64,000 nt of DNA from Litorivita sp050633545 (GCA_050633545.1 JBOEGS010000003.1:79792-143791); one strand, 5' to 3'. Counted from the first letter of the stretch, positions 24,993 through 34,361 are shown. Numbers and translations: made by a program. Notes: generated by a model not told the origin, from the sequence alone.

Positions 24993-25469
24993 ATGAGGCT
25001 TTCTACACTTACACTGGCGGCAACGCTAATTGCAGCAGGGGCGGCGCAGGCCAATCCGGTTGCACCTGCGGATGTCAAATTCACGGACGGTGCCGTGGCC
25101 GAATCGCTGACCGGTGCGGCGGGTGATCCGGCGCAGGGCGCGCAGATCATGAAGTCCAAAAAACTGGGCAATTGCGTGGCCTGCCACGAGGCATCGGCGC
25201 TCAGCGATGCGCCCTTCCCGGGCGATGTCGGGCCGATGCTTGATGGCGTTGGCAGCCGTTATGACGAAGCGCAGCTGCGCGGGATTTTGACCAATGCCAA
25301 GATGACCTTCGAGGGCACGGTTATGCCGGCCTATTACAAGGTCGACGGCTTCAACCGTCCGGGCGACGGCTATACCGGCAAGGCACCCACAGGTCCGCTC
25401 GATCCGCTGCTCAGCGCGGCGCAGATCGAGGACGTAATTGCATTCTTGATGACGCTCAAGGACGAGTGA
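24993..25469 (+). CDS. soxX: Sulfur-oxidation c-type cytochrome SoxX
   Basis: SoxX is the monohaem subunit of the SoxXA cytochrome, which couples thiosulfate to the SoxY thiol in the periplasm. The 158-residue precursor starts MRLSTLTLAATLIAAGAAQA with a GGGAGG site 4 bases upstream. It carries one haem motif, CVACH, near residue 63, and a distal Met candidate in EGTVMPAYYKVDG. An earlier in-frame ATG at 24861 would cover the operator and lacks a ribosome-binding site. soxY follows after 28 bases. Confidence 0.96.
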   Translation: MRLSTLTLAATLIAAGAAQANPVAPADVKFTDGAVAESLTGAAGDPAQGAQIMKSKKLGNCVACHEASALSDAPFPGDVGPMLDGVGSRYDEAQLRGILTNAKMTFEGTVMPAYYKVDGFNRPGDGYTGKAPTGPLDPLLSAAQIEDVIAFLMTLKDE

Positions 25470-25497
25470 TCAAGAACCGAACCTTAAGGAGATGAAC

Positions 25498-25914
25498 ATG
25501 GAATTCTCACGACGCGAAACTCTGGCCATCGGGCTGGGTGCGGCTGCGCTGACGGTTCTGCCCCTGCGCGTGATGGCGGCGGCGGATGAGGCGATTGCCG
25601 CCTTTACCGGCGGTGCCGATGTGGCCGACGGCGGTGTCACTTTGACCGCGCCGGAAATCGCAGAAAACGGCAATACGGTTCCGGTTTCGGTTTCGGCCGA
25701 AGGCGCGACATCGATCATGCTGCTGGCGGCGGGCAACCCGACGCCGGGCGTGGCCACCTTTAACTTTGGTCCCCTCGCGGGCAGCCGTTCGGCCAGCACG
25801 CGCATCCGCCTTGCAGGCACGCAAGACGTTGTTGCGATTGCGAAAATGGAAGACGGAAGCTTTGCCCGTGCAAGCGCGACCGTGAAAGTCACCATCGGCG
25901 GCTGCGGCGGCTAA
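25498..25914 (+). CDS. soxY: Sulfur-carrier protein SoxY
   Basis: SoxY holds pathway intermediates as a thioether or persulfide on the cysteine of its C-terminal swinging arm, here VTIGGCGG, the exact family ending. The 138-residue precursor has a Tat leader (FSRRETLAIGLGAAAL), consistent with export of the folded SoxYZ pair. TAAGGA is 7 bases before the ATG at 25498, which is preferred over the ATG at 25492. It is followed by soxZ after 18 bases. Confidence 0.97.
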   Translation: MEFSRRETLAIGLGAAALTVLPLRVMAAADEAIAAFTGGADVADGGVTLTAPEIAENGNTVPVSVSAEGATSIMLLAAGNPTPGVATFNFGPLAGSRSASTRIRLAGTQDVVAIAKMEDGSFARASATVKVTIGGCGG

Positions 25915-25932
25915 TTCAGGAGAGATAAGACA

Positions 25933-26262
25933 ATGGCATCTGGTGTAAAACCCCGCGTCAAAGCCCCCAAAACGGCGGCGGCTGGCGAAACTGTCACCAT
26001 CAAGACCCTGATCAGCCACAAGATGGAATCGGGTCAACGCAAGAACAAGGATGGCTCGCCCATTCCGCGTTCGATCATCAACCGCTTCACCTGTGAGTTC
26101 AACGGCCAGTCCGTGATCGACATCACGATGGAAGCCGCGATTTCGACCAACCCTTATTTCGAGTTCGACGCTGTCGTGCCCGAAGCGGGTGAATTCAAGT
26201 TCACGTGGTACGACGATGACGGGTCGGTCTACGAGGAAGCGAAATCGGTCGCAATCGCGTAA
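25933..26262 (+). CDS. soxZ: SoxY-binding protein SoxZ
   Basis: SoxZ forms the SoxYZ heterodimer. The 109-residue immunoglobulin-like protein has the family pattern KTLISHKMESGQRKNKDG, NRFTCEFNGQSVIDI and FTWYDDDGSVYEE. It has no signal peptide of its own and is exported with SoxY through the Tat leader of that subunit. Its single cysteine is in the FTCEF strand. Confidence 0.97.
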   Translation: MASGVKPRVKAPKTAAAGETVTIKTLISHKMESGQRKNKDGSPIPRSIINRFTCEFNGQSVIDITMEAAISTNPYFEFDAVVPEAGEFKFTWYDDDGSVYEEAKSVAIA

Positions 26263-26288
26263 GGCGTTGGATCTTAGGGAGGAATAAT

Positions 26289-27158
26289 ATGACGAAGCTG
26301 ACAAGCACAAAAGCCCTTTTGGCGCTCGCCTTCACGGGCGGCGCTCTTATGGGCGGCGCGGCTTATGCCGACGAGGATGCGGAATTGGTCATCAACGGCG
26401 AGATTGAAATCGTCACCAAAGCCGATCTTCCAAAGCATATGGAAGACGCCAATATGGATGCGATCTATTCCGGTTGGCGCTTTCGTGCGAGCGAAACCCA
26501 GCAGACCCAGATGGATGATTTCGACAATCCGGGCATGATCTTTGTGGATCAGGGCATGGATCAGTGGAACGCTGTTGACGGGTCCGAGGGCAAATCTTGC
26601 GCCTCGTGCCATGACGACGTTGAAACCTCGATGAAAGGCGTGCGCGCCGTCTATCCCAAGTGGAATGACGGGGCCGAGGAAGTGCGCACTTTGGCAATGC
26701 AGATCAACGATTGCCGCACCAGCCGCATGGGCGCCGAGCCTTACGGTTACACCTCGGGCAAGATGGCCAATATGGAAGCCGTGATTTCGCTTCAATCGCG
26801 CGGCATGCCGGTGAATGTGGCCATTGACGGTCCGGCCGAGGCCACATGGGCACAGGGCAAGGAGATGTATTACACCCGCACGGGGCAACTCGATATGTCT
26901 TGCGCATCTTGCCACGAGGAAAACTATGGCAATATGATCCGCGCCGATCACCTCAGCCAAGGCCAGATCAACGGCTTTCCGGTCTACCGTTTGAAGAACG
27001 CCAAATTGAACACCGCTCATGCGCGGTTCAAGGGCTGTGTGCGTGATACCCGCGCCGAGACCTTCGCACCTGGTAGTGCCGAGTTTATCGCGCTGGAGCT
27101 TTATGTCGCCTCGCGCGGCAACGGGCTGTCGGTCGAAGCGCCTTCGGTGCGTAACTGA
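26289..27158 (+). CDS. soxA: Dihaem sulfur-oxidation cytochrome SoxA
   Basis: SoxA is the catalytic subunit of SoxXA. The 289-residue precursor has a signal peptide ending near residue 26 (GGAAYADEDAELV). It carries two CASCH haem motifs, in SEGKSCASCHDD and LDMSCASCHEEN, so it is the dihaem type found in Paracoccus and Rhodovulum. The cysteine persulfide ligand of the active haem is in FKGCVRDTRAE near residue 252. GGGAGGAATAAT precedes the ATG. Confidence 0.97.
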   Translation: MTKLTSTKALLALAFTGGALMGGAAYADEDAELVINGEIEIVTKADLPKHMEDANMDAIYSGWRFRASETQQTQMDDFDNPGMIFVDQGMDQWNAVDGSEGKSCASCHDDVETSMKGVRAVYPKWNDGAEEVRTLAMQINDCRTSRMGAEPYGYTSGKMANMEAVISLQSRGMPVNVAIDGPAEATWAQGKEMYYTRTGQLDMSCASCHEENYGNMIRADHLSQGQINGFPVYRLKNAKLNTAHARFKGCVRDTRAETFAPGSAEFIALELYVASRGNGLSVEAPSVRN

Positions 27159-27340
27159 TCAAGACTTTGCGTGGGGGCGCCAGATGCGCGCCCCTGCGCC
27201 ACAAGCTCGCGCGGATCGCGCGGACGACGGGACATATGACAATCGGGGCAGGACCTCACAAATCTGGCCGCGTCGGCCAAGGCTGCACGCGATAATCGCG
27301 GGCGGTTCAGGACATTTTTAACCTTTCGGAGCCGGTAGAC

Positions 27341-29038
27341 ATGATCTCACGCCGCGATTTTCTTCAGGTCGGTATGGCCGCATCCGCGCTGGTGGGCGCA
27401 TCGGGTTTTGGCAATTGGGGCCGTTTGGCGGCGCAGCAGGCTTTGACCCAAGACCAGCTTCTGGAATTCGACACCTATGGCAATGTCAGCTTGATTCACG
27501 TCACCGACATCCATGCGCAACTCAAACCGATCTATTTCCGCGAGCCGGAGATCAACCTCGGTGTGGGCGCGGCCAAGGGCCAGATGCCCCATGTCACGGG
27601 TGCCGATTTCCGCCGCGCTTACGGCATCGAGGATGGCTCGCCCTCGGCTTACGCATTGTCTTACAATGATTTTACCGCGCTGGCGGGCACTTATGGCCGC
27701 GTCGGCGGTTTGGACCGTGTGGCCACCGTGATCAACCAGATCCGCGCCGCGCGCCCTGATGCTTTGCTGCTGGATGGCGGCGATACGTGGCACGGTTCCT
27801 TCACCTGCCATCACACCGAAGGCCAGGATATGGTCAATGTGATGAACGCGCTCAAACCCGATGCGATGACCTTCCATTGGGAATTCACGCTCGGCTCGGA
27901 GCGGGTGAACGAGATCGTCGAAGGATTGCCCTTTGCCGCGCTGGGGCAGAACATTTTCGATGCCGAGTGGGACGAGCCAGCGGAACTCTTCAAACCCTAT
28001 AAAATGTTCGAACGCGGCGGCGTGAAGATCGCCGTGATCGGGCAGGCCTTCCCCTATATGCCCATCGCCAACCCCGGTTGGATGTTCCCCGAATACAGCT
28101 TTGGTATCCGCGACGAGCATATGCAAAGCGTGGTGGACGAGGTGCGCGCCGCGGGTGCCGAACTGGTGGTCTGCCTGTCGCACAACGGCTTTGACGTGGA
28201 CAAGAAAATGGCGGGTGTCGTCACGGGCATCGACGTGATCTTGTCGGGCCATACCCATGATGCGCTGCCCGAACCTGTTCTGGTCGGCGAGACGATCATC
28301 ATCGCGTCGGGCTCGAACGGCAAATTCGTCAGCCGCGTCGATCTGGATGTGCGAGACGGCCGCATGATGGGATTCAAACACAAATTGATCCCGATTTTCT
28401 CGGATGTGATCGAACCGGATAAAGAGGTCGCCGCGCTGATCGACGAACAGCGCGCCCCCTATGCGGATCAGCTGTCCGAGGTGATCGGCAAAACCGACAG
28501 CCTCTTGTATCGCCGCGGCAATTTCAACGGCTCTTGGGATGATCTGATCTGCGATGCGCTCTTGTCCGAACGCGAGGCGGATATCGCCATGTCGCCCGGT
28601 GTGCGTTGGGGCCCGTCGATCCTGCCGGGGCAGGACATCACCCGCGAAGACATCTGGAACGTCACTTCGATGTCCTATGGTAAGGCTTACCGCACTGAAA
28701 TGACAGGGGAATTCATCCATGTGATTTTGGAGGACGTGGCCGACAACCTCTTTAACACCGACCCCTATTACCAGCAGGGCGGTGATATGGTGCGGATCGG
28801 CGGCATGGGCTACCGCATTGATGTGTCGAAAAAACAGGGCGAGCGGATTTCCGAAATGACCCTGCTCAAGACCGGCGAATTGATTGATCCGGCCAAGACC
28901 TACCAAGTCGCGGGTTGGGCCAGCGTCAATGAGGGCACGGAAGGTCCGCAAATTTGGGATGTGGTGGAAAGCCATATCCGCAAGCAGGGCACGGTCACCG
29001 TCGCCCCCAACGATAGCGTCACGGTGGTGGGGGCCTAA
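27341..29038 (+). CDS. soxB: Thiosulfohydrolase SoxB
   Basis: SoxB hydrolyses the terminal sulfone from SoxY-bound intermediates, releasing sulfate. The 565-residue precursor has a Tat leader (MISRRDFLQVGMAASALVG) and the two-domain 5'-nucleotidase/metallophosphatase layout. Dimanganese ligands are expected in HVTDIHAQLKP, LLDGGDTWHGS, MTFHWEFTLGS and DVILSGHTHDALPEP. A C-terminal domain runs from about residue 370. It is 182 bases after soxA; that gap has no gene. Confidence 0.97.
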   Translation: MISRRDFLQVGMAASALVGASGFGNWGRLAAQQALTQDQLLEFDTYGNVSLIHVTDIHAQLKPIYFREPEINLGVGAAKGQMPHVTGADFRRAYGIEDGSPSAYALSYNDFTALAGTYGRVGGLDRVATVINQIRAARPDALLLDGGDTWHGSFTCHHTEGQDMVNVMNALKPDAMTFHWEFTLGSERVNEIVEGLPFAALGQNIFDAEWDEPAELFKPYKMFERGGVKIAVIGQAFPYMPIANPGWMFPEYSFGIRDEHMQSVVDEVRAAGAELVVCLSHNGFDVDKKMAGVVTGIDVILSGHTHDALPEPVLVGETIIIASGSNGKFVSRVDLDVRDGRMMGFKHKLIPIFSDVIEPDKEVAALIDEQRAPYADQLSEVIGKTDSLLYRRGNFNGSWDDLICDALLSEREADIAMSPGVRWGPSILPGQDITREDIWNVTSMSYGKAYRTEMTGEFIHVILEDVADNLFNTDPYYQQGGDMVRIGGMGYRIDVSKKQGERISEMTLLKTGELIDPAKTYQVAGWASVNEGTEGPQIWDVVESHIRKQGTVTVAPNDSVTVVGA

Positions 29039-29120
29039 GCGCCCCCGCTTCGGCGGCATATTTTTTTACCCATTGAATTCACGTAGATGAATTTGATGTT
29101 TTGAAAGGAGCAAGAGACAG

Positions 29121-30401
29121 ATGACAGTCAGCTTCAAAGGCAAATCCCCCTCGCGGCGCGCGTTCCTGAGGGGCGCGGCCACGGCGGCGGGTGCGCTTGC
29201 CACGGCGGGCGCGGCGCGGGCGGCGGGTGATCCGCTGATCACCGAAGTGCAACCTTGGGCGAGCGGCTTTGGCGACGGGGTGGACGAGACGCCCTACGGC
29301 CTTCCGATCAAATTCGAAACCGATGTGGTGCGCCGCAATGTCGAATGGCTGACGGCCGATACGATCTCTTCGATCAACTTCACGCCGATCCATGCGCTCG
29401 ACGGGACGATCACGCCGCAAGGCTGCGCTTTCGAGCGGCACCATTCGGGCGCGATCGAATTGGCAAAAGAGGATTACCGCTTGATGATCAACGGCTTGGT
29501 CGATCAGGAATTGATTTTCACCTATGCCGATCTGGAGCGGTTTCCGCGCGTCAATCAGGTCAACTTCCTCGAATGCGCCGCCAATACCGGCATGGAATGG
29601 GCGGGGGCGCAATTGAACGGCGCGCAGTTCACCCACGGTATGATCCACAATATGGAATATACCGGCGTCAGCCTTCGCACGATCTTGGAGGAGGCGGGCC
29701 TTGGTAAGGCGGGCGATCTCAAGGACAAATGGATTTACGTGGAAGGGGCCGATGCCTCTTCGAACGGGCGGTCGATCCCGATGGAAAAGGCGCTGGACGA
29801 CTGTATTTTGGCCTTCAAGGCCAATGGCGAGGCGCTGCGCAAAGAGCACGGATATCCTGTGCGCCTCGTTGTGCCCGGTTGGGAAGGCAATATGTGGGTC
29901 AAATGGATCCGCCGTATCGAGGTCACCGATGCGCCCGTCGAGAGCCGCGAGGAGACGTCGAAATATACCGATACGCTGGCCAATGGCACCTCGCGCAAAT
30001 GGACTTGGGTGATGGATGCAAAATCGGTCATCACCTCGCCCAGCCCGCAATCGCCGATCACCCACGGCAAAGGGCCTTTGGTTATCACCGGCCTCGCATG
30101 GTCGGGCAATGGCGCGATCAAACGGGTCGATGTGTCCATTGATGGCGGCAAGACATGGCAAACCGCGCGATTGGCCGCGCCTGGGCAGAAGATGGCGCTC
30201 TCGCGCTTTTATCTCGATATCGATTGGGACGGCTCGGAAATGTTGTTGCAAAGCCGCGCGATGGACGAGACCGGATATGTCCAGCCGACCAAAACCCAGT
30301 TGCGCGAAGTGCGCGGTTTGAACTCGATCTATCATAACAACTGCATCCAGACCTGGTGGGTCAAGGAGAGCGGGGAGGCAGAAAATGTCGAAGTATCTTA
30401 A
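29121..30401 (+). CDS. soxC: Sulfane dehydrogenase molybdenum subunit SoxC
   Basis: SoxC with SoxD oxidises the sulfane sulfur bound to SoxY, an eight-electron step that lets the cell oxidise thiosulfate fully to sulfate without storing sulfur. The 426-residue precursor has a Tat leader (SPSRRAFLRGAATAAGALA) and a sulfite-oxidase-type molybdopterin domain. The Mo-ligand cysteine is in VNFLECAANTGMEW near residue 151. A dimerisation domain follows from about residue 290. Its 3' end overlaps soxD by 17 bases, which suggests coupled translation. Confidence 0.97.
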   Translation: MTVSFKGKSPSRRAFLRGAATAAGALATAGAARAAGDPLITEVQPWASGFGDGVDETPYGLPIKFETDVVRRNVEWLTADTISSINFTPIHALDGTITPQGCAFERHHSGAIELAKEDYRLMINGLVDQELIFTYADLERFPRVNQVNFLECAANTGMEWAGAQLNGAQFTHGMIHNMEYTGVSLRTILEEAGLGKAGDLKDKWIYVEGADASSNGRSIPMEKALDDCILAFKANGEALRKEHGYPVRLVVPGWEGNMWVKWIRRIEVTDAPVESREETSKYTDTLANGTSRKWTWVMDAKSVITSPSPQSPITHGKGPLVITGLAWSGNGAIKRVDVSIDGGKTWQTARLAAPGQKMALSRFYLDIDWDGSEMLLQSRAMDETGYVQPTKTQLREVRGLNSIYHNNCIQTWWVKESGEAENVEVS

Positions 30402-31458
30402 ATCTTTAGCCGCCGCAGCTTTGGGTGTCGCGGCGACGGTTTCGGCGGCGGAGGCGGGCCCCTTCGGCCTTGGCCGTGCGGCGACGCCCGATGAGGTCGC
30501 GGCATGGAACATCGACGTGCGCCCCGACGGAGCGGGTCTTCCGGTCGGGTCGGGCAATGTCGAAGACGGCGAGATGATTTTTGCCGACAATTGCGCGTCC
30601 TGCCACGGTGATTTCGCCGAAGGGCGCGACAACTGGCCCAAGCTGGCAGGCGGCGTGGATACGCTTGACCGTGAGGATCCGCTCAAAACGGTCGGCTCGT
30701 ATTGGCCTTATTTGTCAACGACTTGGGACTATGTGAACCGCTCTATGCCCTTTGGCAACGCGCAAAGCCTGAGCGCCGATGAGGTCTATGCGATCGTCGC
30801 CTACATCCTGTATTCCAACGATATGGTCGAGGATGATTTCGTGCTCTCGAACGAGACGTTTTTGGACGTCGAGATGCTCAATGCAGACGGGTTTATTGTC
30901 GATGACCGCCCGCAGACCGAATATGCCAAATGGACTGGCGAGCCTTGCATGGAGAACTGCAAGACCGAGGTGAAAATCACCATGGAAGCCACGGTTCTGG
31001 ATGTGACGCCGCAAGAGGAGGGTGCCGCGCCTGCGACCGAAGCTGCGCCCGCGCAGGAGGCCGAGGCCGCGCCCGCGGCGGAACCGGCCAAATCCGAACC
31101 GGCCGCCCCCGCACCCGCGCAAGAGGCCGCGCTCGATCCGGCCTTGGTGGCGGACGGCGAGAAAGTGTTCAAGAAATGCAAAGCCTGCCACCAAGTGGGC
31201 GAGGGCGCGCAAAACAAGACCGGCCCGATCCTCAACGATATTGCGGGGCAGACCATCGGTTCGGTCGAGGGGTTTAAGTATTCCAAGGCGTTCCAAGGGC
31301 TTGCCGCTGATGGGGCGGTTTGGGATGATGCAGCCTTGGCGGCGTTTCTGGCCAAGCCAAAGGCCTTTGCTCCCAAAACCAGAATGTCCTTTGCGGGCTT
31401 GAAAAAAGAAAGCGATATCGCCGCGATGATCGCCTATCTCAAGTCGGTGTCGCAATAA
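30385..31458 (+). CDS. soxD: Sulfane dehydrogenase dihaem cytochrome subunit SoxD
   Basis: SoxD takes electrons from SoxC. The 357-residue precursor has a signal peptide ending near residue 23 and two cytochrome c domains. The first has CASCH near residue 72. An Ala/Pro/Glu linker (about residues 208-250) follows, and then a class I domain with CKACH near residue 268 and the Met ligand in KTRMSFAG. This is the arrangement of the Paracoccus protein. It is the last sox gene here; soxE, F, G and H are not present downstream. Confidence 0.96.
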   Translation: MSKYLKSLAAAALGVAATVSAAEAGPFGLGRAATPDEVAAWNIDVRPDGAGLPVGSGNVEDGEMIFADNCASCHGDFAEGRDNWPKLAGGVDTLDREDPLKTVGSYWPYLSTTWDYVNRSMPFGNAQSLSADEVYAIVAYILYSNDMVEDDFVLSNETFLDVEMLNADGFIVDDRPQTEYAKWTGEPCMENCKTEVKITMEATVLDVTPQEEGAAPATEAAPAQEAEAAPAAEPAKSEPAAPAPAQEAALDPALVADGEKVFKKCKACHQVGEGAQNKTGPILNDIAGQTIGSVEGFKYSKAFQGLAADGAVWDDAALAAFLAKPKAFAPKTRMSFAGLKKESDIAAMIAYLKSVSQ

Positions 31459-31495
31459 AATCTATGACATCGCGCCCGATCTCGGGGGCGGCAAG

Positions 31496-31524
31496 CAGGG
31501 GGCGCTTTGGCGTCCCCTGTTTTG
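31496..31524 (+). terminator. Rho-independent terminator after soxD
   Basis: CAGGGGxCGC and GCGxCCCCTG form the stem around TTT, with one mismatch, followed by TTTTGTTT. It closes the sox transcript before clpP. Confidence 0.8.
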
Positions 31525-31711
31525 TTTGCGCTTTATGTAGGGCGCGGCGGTGATCTTAACCCTTCATCAACCAAGACCTGAAATTCAGGGCAAAACCTCG
31601 CGCCTGAGGCAGAGAAATTCCCTGCTGCCCTTGCAGCCCCTTTGGCGCGCGACTAAGACTCCATTAGCATCTGATGCGTAATGATGCCCGGACAGCAGAA
31701 GGCAGGCGGAT

Positions 31712-32341
31712 ATGAAAGACCCAATCGATACCTATATGAACACCCTTGTTCCCATGGTCGTTGAACAAACGAGCCGTGGCGAGCGGGCCTATGATATTTT
31801 CTCGCGGCTTTTGAAGGAGCGGATTATTTTCCTCTCCGGTCCGGTGCATGACGGCATGAGCTCGCTCATCGTGGCGCAGCTTTTGCACCTTGAGGCGGAA
31901 AATCCGTCCAAGGAAATTTCGATGTATATCAACTCGCCCGGCGGTGTTGTGACCTCCGGTTTGTCGATCTACGACACGATGCAGTACATCAAACCCAAAG
32001 TGTCGACCCTTGTGATCGGCCAAGCGGCATCGATGGGCTCGCTCCTGCTCACCGCAGGTGAGAAAGGCATGCGTTTCTCGCTGCCCAATTCGCGCGTCAT
32101 GGTGCACCAGCCCTCGGGCGGCTACCAAGGTCAGGCGACCGATATCATGATCCACGCGCAAGAGACCCAAAAGCTCAAGACGCGGCTCAACGAGATCTAT
32201 GTCAAACACACCGGCCAAACCCTCAAAAAGGTCGAAGCGGCGCTGGAGCGTGACAACTTCATGTCACCCGATGAGGCCAAAGACTGGGGCTTGATCGACG
32301 AGATCGTCGAAAGCCGCGCCAAGGGCGACGACGCGGAATAA
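31712..32341 (+). CDS. clpP: ATP-dependent Clp protease proteolytic subunit
   Basis: ClpP forms the tetradecameric serine protease chamber used with ClpX or ClpA. The 209-residue protein has the nucleophile serine in VIGQAASMGSLLLTAG near residue 110 and the histidine in RVMVHQPSGGYQG near residue 135. The N-terminus MKDPIDTYMNTLVPMVVEQT is typical. A weak heat-shock-like promoter can be drawn upstream (CTTTGGC at 31640 and CCATTAG at 31661, 14 bases apart), but the match is poor. clpX follows after 146 bases. Confidence 0.97.
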   Translation: MKDPIDTYMNTLVPMVVEQTSRGERAYDIFSRLLKERIIFLSGPVHDGMSSLIVAQLLHLEAENPSKEISMYINSPGGVVTSGLSIYDTMQYIKPKVSTLVIGQAASMGSLLLTAGEKGMRFSLPNSRVMVHQPSGGYQGQATDIMIHAQETQKLKTRLNEIYVKHTGQTLKKVEAALERDNFMSPDEAKDWGLIDEIVESRAKGDDAE

Positions 32342-32487
32342 ATTATCACGGCTACGTGCCCATGCGGGCGCGCAGCCATTTTCAGATTGTAGAGCCTCTT
32401 TGGCTGTCCTAAGCTGTCCTTCAACGCGGGGCTCCGGGCGACCAGAACGGTCAACACGATGCAGATACGGGGCCTGAAAGGGACGAC

Positions 32488-33753
32488 ATGGCGAATACAT
32501 CCAACGGCGACAGCAAGAACACCCTCTACTGCAGCTTTTGCGGTAAAAGCCAGCATGAGGTGCGCAAGCTGATAGCTGGCCCGACGGTGTTCATCTGTGA
32601 TGAATGTGTCGAGCTTTGCATGGATATTATCCGCGAAGAAACGAAATCCTCGGGTCTGAAATCCTCCGAAGGCGTGCCGACACCGCAAGAAATTTGTGAT
32701 GTGCTTGATGATTATGTGATCGGGCAGCGGATGGCCAAACGTGTGCTCTCGGTCGCGGTGCATAACCATTACAAGCGTCTCAACCATTCGGCCAAAGGGT
32801 CGGATATCGAGCTGGCGAAATCCAACATCATGCTGATCGGTCCGACCGGTTGCGGTAAAACGCTTTTGGCGCAGACCTTGGCGCGCATTCTGGATGTGCC
32901 CTTTACTATGGCCGATGCGACCACTTTGACCGAGGCCGGTTATGTGGGCGAGGATGTGGAAAACATCATCCTTAAACTGCTGCAAGCCTCCGAATACAAC
33001 GTCGAGCGCGCGCAGCGCGGCATCGTCTATATCGACGAGGTCGACAAGATCACACGCAAGTCCGAAAACCCGTCGATCACCCGCGACGTTTCGGGCGAGG
33101 GCGTGCAGCAGGCTTTGCTCAAGCTGATGGAAGGCACGGTTGCCTCGGTGCCGCCGCAGGGCGGGCGCAAGCATCCGCAGCAAGAGTTCTTGCAAGTGGA
33201 CACCACCAACATCCTGTTCATCTGCGGCGGGGCCTTTGCAGGTCTTGATAAAATCATCGCGCAGCGCGGCAAAGGCTCGGCCATGGGCTTTGGTGCCGAT
33301 GTGCGCGACAATGATGCGCGCGGCGTGGGCGAGATTTTCACCGATCTGGAGCCTGAAGACCTGCTCAAATTCGGTTTGATCCCCGAATTTGTCGGCCGTT
33401 TGCCGGTGATTGCAACGCTCGAGGACCTTGATGAAGACGCGCTGATCACCATTCTGACCAAGCCAAAGAACGCGCTGGTCAAGCAATACCAGCGTTTGTT
33501 CGAGCTTGAAGATGCCAAGCTTAGCTTTACCGATGATGCGCTTTCGGCCATCGCCAAACGCGCGATCGAGCGCAAAACCGGTGCGCGCGGGCTGCGCTCG
33601 ATCCTCGAAGACATCTTGCTCAACACCATGTTCGAATTGCCGTCGATGGAAAATGTCGAAGAGGTTCTGGTCAACGAGGAAGCGGTCAATTCCGATGCCG
33701 CGCCTTTGATGATCTTTGCCGAGAGCAAGGAAAAAGGCGCGACCGCAGGGTAA
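32488..33753 (+). CDS. clpX: ATP-dependent Clp protease ATP-binding subunit ClpX
   Basis: ClpX unfolds substrates and feeds them to ClpP. The 421-residue protein has the N-terminal C4 zinc domain (LYCSFCGKSQHEV and FICDECVELCMD), Walker A GPTGCGKTLLAQTLA near residue 119, Walker B IVYIDEVDKI, the pore-loop and RKH region, and sensor 2 in GARGLRSILEDILL. Length and order are standard. A terminator follows the stop. Confidence 0.98.
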   Translation: MANTSNGDSKNTLYCSFCGKSQHEVRKLIAGPTVFICDECVELCMDIIREETKSSGLKSSEGVPTPQEICDVLDDYVIGQRMAKRVLSVAVHNHYKRLNHSAKGSDIELAKSNIMLIGPTGCGKTLLAQTLARILDVPFTMADATTLTEAGYVGEDVENIILKLLQASEYNVERAQRGIVYIDEVDKITRKSENPSITRDVSGEGVQQALLKLMEGTVASVPPQGGRKHPQQEFLQVDTTNILFICGGAFAGLDKIIAQRGKGSAMGFGADVRDNDARGVGEIFTDLEPEDLLKFGLIPEFVGRLPVIATLEDLDEDALITILTKPKNALVKQYQRLFELEDAKLSFTDDALSAIAKRAIERKTGARGLRSILEDILLNTMFELPSMENVEEVLVNEEAVNSDAAPLMIFAESKEKGATAG

Positions 33754-33777
33754 TTGATGCGTCCGTTTGGATAGAAA

Positions 33778-33804
33778 ATGCCCGCCTTTTTGGCGGGCAT
33801 TTTT
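33778..33804 (+). terminator. Rho-independent terminator after clpX
   Basis: ATGCCCGCC and GGCGGGCAT form a 9-bp stem around five T residues, followed by TTTT. Confidence 0.92.
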
Positions 33805-33916
33805 CGTTTGGTAACGGCTCTTGTGATGTTGTGCAGATGGGCGCATTGCGCAGATTGCACCGCGCAGCGCTGCGGTGTATCGCATCAGCAAAAGGCGCAA
33901 TGAAGGATCACGTCAA

Positions 33917-34273
33917 ATGAAACGCATTTTTACCGGTGGTGAGTTCGAAGCGAAAATCGGCTATTGCCGCGCCGTTGTCGCGGGCGGTTTTGTGCATGTG
34001 GCCGGCACGGTCGGCCAAGGCGACAGCGTCGAGGCGCAATGCCGCGCCGCGCTCGAAACGATCGGCAAGGCTTTGGCCGAGGCGGGCAGCGGGTTCGACC
34101 GTGTGGTGCGGGTCACCTACTATTTGCCCGACCGCAGCGAATTCGAGCCATGCTGGCCGGTGCTGCGTGAGGTTTTCGGCGATGCTCCGCCCGCCGCGAC
34201 CATGGTCGAATGCGGATTGATCGACGATAAATACCGCATCGAGATCGAGGTGACGGCTTTGGCAGCGGAATAA
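33917..34273 (+). CDS. Rid-family (YjgF/YER057c) protein lacking the RidA arginine
   Basis: The 118-residue protein has the Rid fold pattern: AVVAGGFVHVAGTVGQGDS, a central GFDRVVRVTYYLPD and a closing KYRIEIEVTALAA. Canonical RidA enzymes deaminate 2-aminoacrylate using an arginine in a PAR(S/T) motif; here the equivalent segment is PPAATMVECGL, so the arginine is replaced. That places it with Rid subgroups of unknown activity rather than true RidA. The chosen ATG has AAGGA upstream; the earlier in-frame ATG at 33875 does not. Confidence 0.85.
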   Translation: MKRIFTGGEFEAKIGYCRAVVAGGFVHVAGTVGQGDSVEAQCRAALETIGKALAEAGSGFDRVVRVTYYLPDRSEFEPCWPVLREVFGDAPPAATMVECGLIDDKYRIEIEVTALAAE

Positions 34274-34361
34274 CCGCCCAAGCGGGCGGCGAAGGCGCGG
34301 CGGCACTGGACCTCGGTGCGGTTTTGGGCCATATGGAATGGGACTAGTTGCGGAGAGACCA

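Noticed and set aside
27159..27340. Possible small gene between soxA and soxB
   Set aside because: Open frames here are extensions from inside soxA, with no ribosome-binding site and arginine-rich composition.
27347..29059. 570-codon open frame opposite soxB
   Set aside because: Its codons mirror soxB; it has no recognisable domain and no start signal.
31640..31667. Heat-shock sigma-32 promoter before clpP
   Set aside because: CTTTGGC and CCATTAG with 14-base spacing match the consensus poorly, so it is not listed as a feature.
32197..33900. 567-codon open frame opposite clpX
   Set aside because: It mirrors clpX and spans its promoter and terminator; no support as a gene.
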